From positions 11,549 through 25,481 of the forward strand of contig PMBX01000013.1 in the NCBI GenBank assembly GCA_003153915.1: DNA of 13,933 nt. The letters run 5' to 3'. Positions within the stretch are counted from its first letter, which is position 1; each line of letters begins with the position of its first letter. The notes under the pieces are model-generated. The model was not told the DNA's origin. It made no database searches and saw nothing but the letters and a program-made list of their open reading frames with translations. Shown in pieces: positions 7,211-13,615 of this stretch. A program made the position numbers and the translations under genes. Source of the DNA: Phycisphaerales bacterium (GTDB lineage Bacteria; Planctomycetota; Phycisphaerae; SM23-33).

Positions 7211-7228
7211 CCATCCGTTGTCCATCCG
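7211..7228 (-). repeat. Tandem CGGATGG motif, 11-bp period
   Basis: On the - strand CGGATGG occurs twice, at 7222-7228 and 7211-7217, one helical turn apart, between the nucleotidyltransferase stop and the propeller gene. The 11-mer CGGATGGACAA that contains the first copy (7218-7228) occurs again at 12143-12153, directly before the GTG of the triple-fusion gene. Two short non-coding gaps sharing an 11-mer is unlikely by chance, but function is unknown. Confidence 0.35.
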
Positions 7229-7230
7229 GG

Positions 7231-7947
7231 TTACAGTCCCAGTGTCCTGGCCAGCTCTTGCGCACGGGCCAGGTCTTCGGGCGTGTCGATTTCGATTGCC
7301 GGATAGGGGGCGATGTCCACCGCGGCGATTCGGTGTCCGTCGCAGATGCGATCCACCGCGGCCTCGAAGAACAGCTTGCGCTGGCCGGCTTGGTCGTTGT
7401 AGTAGCGGAGGGCTTCCTGAAAGTCCGCCATTAACGGCAGGCAGAACTTGCCCACCCCGATGAACTCGCCCAGGCAAAGGGCGGGGTCCAGGTCCTTTCC
7501 TATCCGCCGGATGCGTCCGTCGCCATCGGCGATGACCTTGACTTCTTCCTGGGCGCATCGGCCGGTCTGGATCGCCAGGGCGCTTCCTTGTGTCGCCAGC
7601 AGGCGTGTGACGATGCGGCGGTCGAACAGCACGTCGGCGTTGAAGTAGAGGAAGTCCTCGCCCATCGCCTCGCGCGCCAGGTGAAGCGAATAGATGGTGT
7701 TGGTGTCCGCGTAGTCGTCGTTGACGACGAATTGCAGGTCCAGGCCGGCCCGCTCGGCTGCCGCGCGGAGGAGGTCCTGGCGGTAGCCCACCACGATCGT
7801 AGCGCGGGTCAGGCCGGCTTCTGCCAGCGACAGGAGGATATTGTCCAGCAGGGTGACGGACCCCATCGGCAGAAGGCACTTGGGCTTGGACCAGCCCGAT
7901 CCAGCCAGGCGTTTGCCCGCGCCGGCGGCGAGTATGATGGCGTTCAT
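7231..7947 (-). CDS. LicC-like polyol/choline-phosphate (sugar-phosphate) nucleotidyltransferase
   Basis: Predicted cytoplasmic nucleotidyltransferase joining a phosphorylated alcohol or sugar to a nucleotide, most likely CTP, with release of pyrophosphate. It is 238 residues, typical of the short LicC / inositol-phosphate cytidylyltransferase type rather than long sugar-1-P uridylyltransferases. Motifs: LAAGAGKRL (6-14) for the nucleotide phosphates, KPKCLLP (21-27), TNTIYSLHL (82-90), YFNADVLFD (101-109) with metal-ligand D105, GEFIGV (160-165), and IEIDTPEDLA (218-227) with the second metal Asp D221. TNTIYSL matches the TNNIYSL signature of choline/polyol-phosphate cytidylyltransferases. 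Its ATG overlaps the stop of the dehydrogenase gene (TCAT on + at 7944-7947), so the two are translationally coupled, and the CDP-alcohol phosphotransferase is one gene upstream. The exact substrate cannot be read from sequence. Confidence 0.87.
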   Translation of the reverse strand: MNAIILAAGAGKRLAGSGWSKPKCLLPMGSVTLLDNILLSLAEAGLTRATIVVGYRQDLLRAAAERAGLDLQFVVNDDYADTNTIYSLHLAREAMGEDFLYFNADVLFDRRIVTRLLATQGSALAIQTGRCAQEEVKVIADGDGRIRRIGKDLDPALCLGEFIGVGKFCLPLMADFQEALRYYNDQAGQRKLFFEAAVDRICDGHRIAAVDIAPYPAIEIDTPEDLARAQELARTLGL

Positions 7948-8936
7948 CCCTCTATGATATTCCGCATCAGCAGCGAGGTGAAGCCCGTTCGCAGGTCGGC
8001 GACGCGGCCGAATATGGCGGAGTTGATGAAGTTGATCAGCGGGATGGACACGTCCAGCGCCCAGAGCGTCTCGATGGTTTTGGACATGGCCACGCCTTCG
8101 ACGGTCATTTGCACCTCGGCGAGGGCCTCGTCGAGTTTGCAGCCCTTGCCCAGCAGCACGCCAAGGCGGCGGTTGCGGCTGTCGGGGCTGATGCAGGTGG
8201 TCAGAACGTCGCCGACTCCCGAAAGCCCGTAGACCACCTCGCGCGGGATGTCAAAGAATGACGCCACGTGCGCCATCTCGGCGATGCCCTCGGTCATTAT
8301 CACCGCCTGGCAGTTGATGCCCATGTCCAGCCCCTCGGCCATGCCCACGCCGATTGCGATGATGCCCTTCATCGCCGCGCACAACTCGTGATGGGAGGGG
8401 TTGCGGCCGGTGGCGAAGCGGATAATGTCGTTCCGCAGCGCCGCCTTGACGGCAGCCAGGCTGGCCAGGTCGTCGCTGGACAGCACGCCCACGGTGGGAA
8501 GGCCACGCGCCACTTCATTGGCGATGGTTGGGCCTGTCAGGCTCACCACCGATGCACGGGGCAGTTCCTTGCGGATCAACTCGCTGGGCGTGCAAAATTC
8601 CTCGGCGTCAAAGCCCTTGCTGACGCACAGGATCAGGGGACGGCCACAGACCTTCCCTATTTCCATCGCCACGCCGCGCACGGCGGAACTGGGCACGGCG
8701 ACCACCAGCAGCGTGTTATCCTGGTCGAACGGGCCGGCGAACTTCGTCTCGATGGCCAACGGCTGGCCGCCGTTGTCCGTAAGCGCGGTCCGCTTCTTCC
8801 AGGCAGCCTTGAGTTGATCTCGCAGGGCGTCGTTCATCGCCCAGAGGCGCACCGGGACGTTCCTGGCGAGCAACTCCGCCAGGACGCATCCCCAGTTGCC
8901 CGATCCCAGGACGACTGCTTCCTTTATGCCGTGCAT
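7944..8936 (-). CDS. GpsA-like NAD(P)H-dependent glycerol-3-phosphate dehydrogenase, divergent
   Basis: Predicted NAD(P)-dependent dehydrogenase of the glycerol-3-phosphate dehydrogenase family, which reduces dihydroxyacetone phosphate. I chose ATG 8936 (330 residues, normal length) because GAAGGG lies about 6 nt upstream and the Rossmann strand follows at once; a longer in-frame start at 9086 would run into the preceding gene. Features: VLGSGNWGC (9-17) for the dinucleotide, VSKGF (105-109) with K107, GPTIANEVA (135-143), AAMKGIIAIGVG (187-198) with catalytic-type K190, LSGVGDVLTTC (238-248) with D243, and SRNRR (253-257). Two usual residues differ: the Asn after the second lysine (KN in E. 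coli GpsA and human GPD1) is Gly191, and the 'TRG' motif is T215-E216-G217. These changes lie at the substrate side, so altered specificity is possible. It is coupled to the nucleotidyltransferase gene and follows the triple fusion by 50 bp. Confidence 0.88.
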   Translation of the reverse strand: MHGIKEAVVLGSGNWGCVLAELLARNVPVRLWAMNDALRDQLKAAWKKRTALTDNGGQPLAIETKFAGPFDQDNTLLVVAVPSSAVRGVAMEIGKVCGRPLILCVSKGFDAEEFCTPSELIRKELPRASVVSLTGPTIANEVARGLPTVGVLSSDDLASLAAVKAALRNDIIRFATGRNPSHHELCAAMKGIIAIGVGMAEGLDMGINCQAVIMTEGIAEMAHVASFFDIPREVVYGLSGVGDVLTTCISPDSRNRRLGVLLGKGCKLDEALAEVQMTVEGVAMSKTIETLWALDVSIPLINFINSAIFGRVADLRTGFTSLLMRNIIEG

Positions 8937-8979
8937 GAATGCCCTTCGTGGTTGGCCGCGGCGGGGATCAACCTCCCAG

Positions 8980-8998
8980 CCGCCGGTCAGGCCGGCGG
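8980..8998 (-). repeat. 7-bp inverted repeat over the stop codon of the triple-fusion gene
   Basis: CCGCCGG (8980-8986) and CCGGCGG (8992-8998) form a GC-only stem with a 5-nt loop that contains the TGA of the gene at 8987-12142. No T-tract follows on the - strand. It may be an mRNA 3'-end stabilising or pausing structure within the operon, or chance in GC-rich DNA. Confidence 0.3.
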
Positions 8999-11900
8999 GG
9001 TCTGGTCCAGGTTGCCCTTGGTTTCCGCCCAGTTCTGGTAGATCAGGGCGTAACGGCCTGTCCGCTTGTGGTACAACGAGACGCACATCTTAACAAGGGC
9101 GATGCCCGTGCAGAAGGCCATCCCGTAAAGGAACCACACCGCCCCATTGGGCAGCCCGACGGCGGCGGCGATCAGCGGGAAGGCCACGAACTCGAAAAAC
9201 TGCTCGTCAAACCAGTTGTACAGGTTCAACAGCCGCGGGACGTAGCGGCGCAGTACCGAGCGGGTCAGGTGGGGGAATTCCAGGTCATAATTGGAGATGC
9301 CCAGGCCGTCGTAGATGTAATGGAAAGCCACGTGGATCACCAGCGACACGGCCGTGAGGACCACAAACAGTTCCTGTCCCCGCGATTGGAAGTAAATCGC
9401 AATGCCCAGGAACGCCGAGGGCTTGCGCATCCAATCGGCCAGCAGGTCCAGCTTCATGCCGAAATCGGAACTCATTCCCCGCAAGCGGGCGACCTTTCCA
9501 TCCAGGCAGTCCATGAGGTGCGATAATTCAAAAAGTATCACGCCCCAGACCCACATGCCTTCGGCGAAGAATCGTCCATTGGCTAATCCGGCAACCAGCG
9601 AGAGGAATGTGATGAGATTGGGATGGATCTTCCATCGGGCCATCAGGGGAGTCAGGGGGATGGCCAGGGGATCGGTGATGAAGATCGTCGACCAAGGCTC
9701 GTAGGCCTTCTTATAGGCGGGGCGCGAGTATGCGGGCGCTTCGGCGGGGAGAGCCTGTGGTACCGCCACGGCGATCGAAGCCGCCTCGCCGCCCAGCGTC
9801 GGCAGGCGGTATTGGGTTACTCTGTCGTACGCGCGGACCAGTTCCACGGTTCCTGCGATCGTTGCCAGTCCGTAGGCCAGGTGGTGCAGGATAAACACCC
9901 CAGCCGCGGAGGGAGCATAGCGCCAGCCGCGGGTCAGCCCGACGTGGACAGCCGAGATGATGTCCGCCAGCAGGTAGGCCCCCGCCTCGATGCCCAGCAG
10001 CAGTCCGGCCATGGGCTGGAAGAACGCCCCGATCCCCAGCAGGATCAGGGAGACGACAAACAGTCCGGGAATCCAGTGCCTCGCGCTGGCGCAGTCGGAA
10101 TTGACCAGCCAGGCCAACGCCGTCTCGTAGCCGTTCTGCCAGGCCTGTTTCAACAGACCTCGCAGGGTCGGACGGGAGTAGTACGTCGTGCGGATGGAAG
10201 GCAGGACCATCAGCTTGCCGCCGGCCTGGCGGATGCGGCTGTAAAGGTCGGTGTCTTCGTGGCGGGGCAGCAGTTCGTTGTATAGCCCCACCTTGGCGAA
10301 TACCTCGCGCTTTAGCGTGGGAAAGGCCACGGTGTCCACCACGCGGGCCTTGGTGCTGATGCGGTCGTAGGAGTTGCCCACCCCAAAGGGATGCGACTGG
10401 ACGATGGCGATGGTCCCCGCCGCATACGTCCCGGCGCCCGGCTGGGTGTTGATTACCCCGCCGACGCACCAGGCGTCGTTGTCTTGCAAGCCCTCGATGC
10501 AGGAGCGTATGTAGTCCGGTCCGTAGCCAACGTGGAGGTCCACCCGCGCGATGTACTCGCCCCGGGCGCTGCGGATTCCCAGGTTCTCGCCCTGGGGCAG
10601 GAAGCGGTCCGGGTTGTGCAGCAGGCGGAATTGCGGATGGTCGCGGGCGACCTGCTCGGCGATCTGTTGCGTTCCGTCTCCGCTGCCGCCGTCGACTAAG
10701 AGGATTTCGAGTTTGTCCTGGGGATAATCCTGCGCCAACATGCAATCGGCGAACCGCCGGATGTGTGCGGCTTCGTTATACATCGGCGCTACGACGGAGA
10801 CCGTGGGCCATGGGCCAAGGCGGGGCCGCGGCTTGGCCACGGGCGGCGGCGCGGCGGGAGCCTGGGCGGATACCATGGCCGGTTGGAGGCGAGGAACATC
10901 CGCCGTCAAGCGGCTCGAGCGGCGAGGCAGGTACTCCGAGACCAACCCGCGGTCTTCCAGGACGGCCTCCACGGTGTCGACAAACCGATCCACCGTCCTG
11001 GTCCGCGCGGTGGCCAGCCCGTTGCGAATGAGATTGCGGCGAAATTCACCATCGGAGGCGATGCCTTCGATGGCTCGCGCGAGGGCGTCGGCGTCCTTGG
11101 GGGCAACCAGCAGCCCGTCGTAGCCGTTGCGGACGGAGGTTGGGATGCCACCGACGGCAGTGGAGATGATAGGAACGCTGTTGGCCCGCGCCTCCACCAG
11201 CACCCGAGGCGTTCCCTCCGACAGCGTGGGCAGGACGAACATATCGGCCTGGCGGTAACAGGCGAACATTTCCGGACCGTAAGGCATGTAGCCCATCCAC
11301 CGCACTCGATCGGTCAGCCCCAGATGCTCGATCAGACGGTCAAGCCGTTGGCAATAGTCATCGTAGTAATTCTTCATGCGCCCCACGATGAGCAGTTCCC
11401 AGGGTTTGTCCAATTGAAGCTTGGCGACGGCCTGGATGAGGTATTCCAGCCCCTTTTCCGGCCTGACGAAACCAATGTAGAGAATCCGAATCTTCTCGCC
11501 CCCGCAGGTATCCTGGCGAACGAAAAACTCCTCGTCGGTGATCGTGCTGGAGACCGTCGTTCGGGTGCGAGGCGACCAGTACAGACGGGTCAGGTCCTCG
11601 CCGTTGCACAGGAATATGCCTCCCGTCACGCGGCGCCCCAACCGGCTGACGAGGCGGTCCTGCCAGGCATACAGGATGGACAACCCGTCCATGAACAGGT
11701 TCCGCCGGCGGTTGCCCCGCAGGCAGGCCACCGGGTCGCCCACGATCCAGTGGCAGACGCGGCATCCCCAGAAAGCGATGGAGGCGTAGAGGATCATCAC
11801 ATAGGGGAACATGCCTCGCAAGAGAATCCAATCAGACTTCTTGCTGGTGCGCCAGTAGGCGACGGCCAGGCCAAACGCATGCCGGATAGCCTGTACGGAA

Positions 11901-12142
11901 TGCACGAAAAAGGGTTGCGGAACCACCTCGATATTCGGCGATTGCAGGCGGTAGTCCAGGTGCGGGTCGGGCGCGCCCTCGTACAACGGTAGCGACAGCA
12001 CCAGCTTATGGTGCCGGCTCGCCAGGCGGTCGATGACCCGGCCTAGCGAAAAATTCACGTATATGGCGCCCTCATGGCGGCAGCCGTGGGATTCCAGCAC
12101 CACTCCCAACGTCTTGTCGAACGGTTTGGTTGATTCTTTCAC
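8987..12142 (-). CDS. Triple fusion: GT4 glycosyltransferase - GT2 glycosyltransferase - CDP-alcohol phosphotransferase
   Basis: A 1051-residue protein holding three normally separate enzymes. Residues 10-400 are a GT4: LYIGFVRPEKGLE (221-233) and the EX7E pair E309/E317 in SEGTPRVLVEA. A Pro/Ala-rich linker (about 421-446) leads to a GT2 of ExoA-like type: VSVVAPMYNE (448-457), VDGGSGDGT (483-491), a DxH motif D535-L-H537 where DxD is common, and RHEDTDLYSRIRQAGGK (627-643). Hydrophobic segments near 692-712, 713-732 and 747-767 follow. After a second linker (783-806), residues 807-1051 form a membrane CDP-alcohol phosphotransferase with its complete catalytic signature: D878, D881, G882, A885-R886, G895, D899 and D903 at canonical spacing. 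Start is GTG 12142 with a GGATGG ribosome-site-like stretch; no stop or frameshift interrupts the linkers. It would make or extend a glycan and attach an alcohol-phosphate at the inner membrane. Substrates are unknown. Confidence 0.9.
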   Translation of the reverse strand: MKESTKPFDKTLGVVLESHGCRHEGAIYVNFSLGRVIDRLASRHHKLVLSLPLYEGAPDPHLDYRLQSPNIEVVPQPFFVHSVQAIRHAFGLAVAYWRTSKKSDWILLRGMFPYVMILYASIAFWGCRVCHWIVGDPVACLRGNRRRNLFMDGLSILYAWQDRLVSRLGRRVTGGIFLCNGEDLTRLYWSPRTRTTVSSTITDEEFFVRQDTCGGEKIRILYIGFVRPEKGLEYLIQAVAKLQLDKPWELLIVGRMKNYYDDYCQRLDRLIEHLGLTDRVRWMGYMPYGPEMFACYRQADMFVLPTLSEGTPRVLVEARANSVPIISTAVGGIPTSVRNGYDGLLVAPKDADALARAIEGIASDGEFRRNLIRNGLATARTRTVDRFVDTVEAVLEDRGLVSEYLPRRSSRLTADVPRLQPAMVSAQAPAAPPPVAKPRPRLGPWPTVSVVAPMYNEAAHIRRFADCMLAQDYPQDKLEILLVDGGSGDGTQQIAEQVARDHPQFRLLHNPDRFLPQGENLGIRSARGEYIARVDLHVGYGPDYIRSCIEGLQDNDAWCVGGVINTQPGAGTYAAGTIAIVQSHPFGVGNSYDRISTKARVVDTVAFPTLKREVFAKVGLYNELLPRHEDTDLYSRIRQAGGKLMVLPSIRTTYYSRPTLRGLLKQAWQNGYETALAWLVNSDCASARHWIPGLFVVSLILLGIGAFFQPMAGLLLGIEAGAYLLADIISAVHVGLTRGWRYAPSAAGVFILHHLAYGLATIAGTVELVRAYDRVTQYRLPTLGGEAASIAVAVPQALPAEAPAYSRPAYKKAYEPWSTIFITDPLAIPLTPLMARWKIHPNLITFLSLVAGLANGRFFAEGMWVWGVILFELSHLMDCLDGKVARLRGMSSDFGMKLDLLADWMRKPSAFLGIAIYFQSRGQELFVVLTAVSLVIHVAFHYIYDGLGISNYDLEFPHLTRSVLRRYVPRLLNLYNWFDEQFFEFVAFPLIAAAVGLPNGAVWFLYGMAFCTGIALVKMCVSLYHKRTGRYALIYQNWAETKGNLDQTPPA

Positions 12143-12210
12143 TTGTCCATCCGTCGTTTATCGAGTGGTTTACGGCGCCGCGGCCGCCGGAATTGATCGA
12201 TGCGGACCGC

Positions 12211-13566
12211 TCAAACCGCGCCTTGGAGTTGCTCGGCCGATTCCGCATAGGTATCCAACCAGGCCTCCTGCTCGGACTGGACCTGGCGGATGCGGTTTTC
12301 CACGAACAGCATCATCGCAAAGTATATCTGCATACCAGTGTATTGCTGGAAATTCTCCAGGACCATACCGTTGACCATCATGGCGACCACCATTGCAGTG
12401 AGCGTGGCTGCGAGGGCCTGGCTGAAGGGATCCACGCCGATGGCACGGAGCCTTTTGGCCAGCGATATCGCGTAGGCGATCACGATCACAAGCGAGACCA
12501 CGCCCAGCAATCCACCATAGACGAACGCTCCGATATACGCATTGTGGGCCGTGGCCTTGGTGAGATACTGGCTGGTGATCATCCCCATTCCGAACATCAC
12601 ATAAACGGGGTTGAAGTGTTCCACGAACGTGTTCCATACCCTCAGCCGCGTTTCCATGCCCTCCCAGATGGGGGTCGTTGGTCCGCCCGGCCTGCCGGTG
12701 ATGCGGATCATGATTCGTTGGACTATTTCCCCCTGCCAAGCCAGCATGATAGCGCCAAGGAAAGCCAGCAAAATAAGGGTTCCGCGTTTCTTGGTGAATA
12801 TGATGCCCCACAGCATGGCGGCGATGAATCCAGCGATAGCGCCTCGGGTGTTCGTATAGGCCAGACTGACCAGAAGTAGCAGGCACATGATCGATAAAAA
12901 GACCCGCAACTTTCTCCCGATCTGGTGGATCACCATCATCAGGGTTGCCACGGACAAGCACATCGTTATGGTGGCCAGGGTCATCGTGCCCACCGCGCCC
13001 TGTGTTCTTCGGACCAGCTCCGCGCTGAATTCGACCATTTCTTCGGCGTTGTAACCCTGCCAGTATTGTGGAATGAGGAACACGCTTAGCGGTCCGGGCA
13101 GATAGATCATCGCGATTCCCAGCACGCCGGCGATCACCCCGGCCAGCGACAATCCTCTTAGGTGGTCACCGGTTTGCTTTTCGTCGTTTACCAGGCACGA
13201 GAGCACATACGTTGTGAAGGGCACATACATGGACTTGGTGGCGCTCTTGAAGATGGGTATCAGGATTTCTCCGCCCGTGATGATGACCCCGACGAGATTG
13301 CCTATGAAAAGCGCGACCCACCAGAAAACGGACAACCAGAAAACCTTTCCCAGGACTGTTCCCTGGCGATAGAGCAGGAAACAGACAACAAACATGTACA
13401 TGACCCACAGGTCGTCGAATCGGATGTTGAAGGGCAACGTGTTGTAAAGGAGGGTGTTGGGATAAACCCAGGGGAACAGCCACAGCAACACCGCTCCAAG
13501 GCGAGGGCGGAGTATCCCAATGATGCTTGCCAGTCCGAAAAACGTGATTACGATCGACAGGATCAT
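12211..13566 (-). CDS. O-antigen ligase / Wzy-type polysaccharide polymerase, integral membrane
   Basis: Predicted inner-membrane protein of 451 residues with about ten to twelve hydrophobic segments (for example 1-18, 22-34, 53-66, 74-98, 139-163, 195-213, 221-236, 242-257, 263-277, 346-368, 386-403) and a soluble loop at about 279-340. It matches the O-antigen ligase-like family: TNTRGAIAGF (238-247) has the conserved Arg (R241) in a membrane helix, RLRVWNTF and VMFGMGM stand in the large periplasmic loop, and ATAHNAYIGAF (338-348) holds the conserved His H341. Such proteins polymerise lipid-linked repeats or ligate glycan to an acceptor on the outer face of the membrane. ATG 13566 follows the previous gene's stop by 46 bp, a gap with an extended -10-like element and a palindrome. 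The family does not separate polymerase from ligase; with no lipid A genes nearby I favour polymerase. Confidence 0.88.
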   Translation of the reverse strand: MILSIVITFFGLASIIGILRPRLGAVLLWLFPWVYPNTLLYNTLPFNIRFDDLWVMYMFVVCFLLYRQGTVLGKVFWLSVFWWVALFIGNLVGVIITGGEILIPIFKSATKSMYVPFTTYVLSCLVNDEKQTGDHLRGLSLAGVIAGVLGIAMIYLPGPLSVFLIPQYWQGYNAEEMVEFSAELVRRTQGAVGTMTLATITMCLSVATLMMVIHQIGRKLRVFLSIMCLLLLVSLAYTNTRGAIAGFIAAMLWGIIFTKKRGTLILLAFLGAIMLAWQGEIVQRIMIRITGRPGGPTTPIWEGMETRLRVWNTFVEHFNPVYVMFGMGMITSQYLTKATAHNAYIGAFVYGGLLGVVSLVIVIAYAISLAKRLRAIGVDPFSQALAATLTAMVVAMMVNGMVLENFQQYTGMQIYFAMMLFVENRIRQVQSEQEAWLDTYAESAEQLQGAV

Positions 13567-13577
13567 CTCTATCGCCT

Positions 13578-13589
13578 GGTCCGCGGACC
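13578..13589. promoter_or_regulatory. 12-bp perfect palindrome in the polymerase leader
   Basis: GGTCCGCGGACC is a perfect palindrome 11 bp upstream of the polymerase ATG and just downstream of an extended -10-like element. Its place would suit an operator near a transcription start, or a small 5' hairpin; GC richness makes chance possible. Confidence 0.35.
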
Positions 13590-13606
13590 TTTCCTAATCG
13601 CTTATC

Positions 13607-13615
13607 ATTTTATCA
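13607..13615 (-). promoter_or_regulatory. Candidate extended -10 promoter upstream of the polymerase gene
   Basis: On the - strand TGATAAAAT fits an extended -10 (TGn followed by TAAAAT, 5/6 to the consensus), lying in the only clearly AT-rich patch of the region and overlapping the stop codon of the preceding glycosyltransferase. No good -35 is seen at 16-18 bp, which extended -10 promoters can tolerate. Transcription would begin near 13600, giving a leader of about 34 nt. Confidence 0.35.

Noticed and set aside
8268..9041. A 257-codon open frame on the + strand opposite the GpsA-like gene
   Set aside because: Shadow frame: no motif, unusual composition, and the opposite strand encodes a well-conserved dehydrogenase.
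8937..9086. A 50-codon N-terminal extension of the GpsA-like gene
   Set aside because: It would overlap the 3' end of the triple-fusion gene by 100 bp. The extension is Pro/Gly/Arg-rich and unlike the family, and ATG 8936 has a good GAAGGG site and starts at the usual Rossmann strand.
10763..11992. A 409-codon open frame on the + strand, opposite the triple-fusion gene
   Set aside because: It lies wholly opposite a gene with three clear catalytic domains. Its product is rich in Arg, Gly, His and Pro with no recognisable domain, as expected for a shadow frame in GC-rich DNA.
12143..12210. GC-rich symmetric stretch (CGGCG/CGCCG) as an intrinsic terminator between polymerase and triple-fusion genes
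   Set aside because: The stem is only 5 bp and is not followed by a T-tract on the - strand; the genes are more likely co-transcribed.
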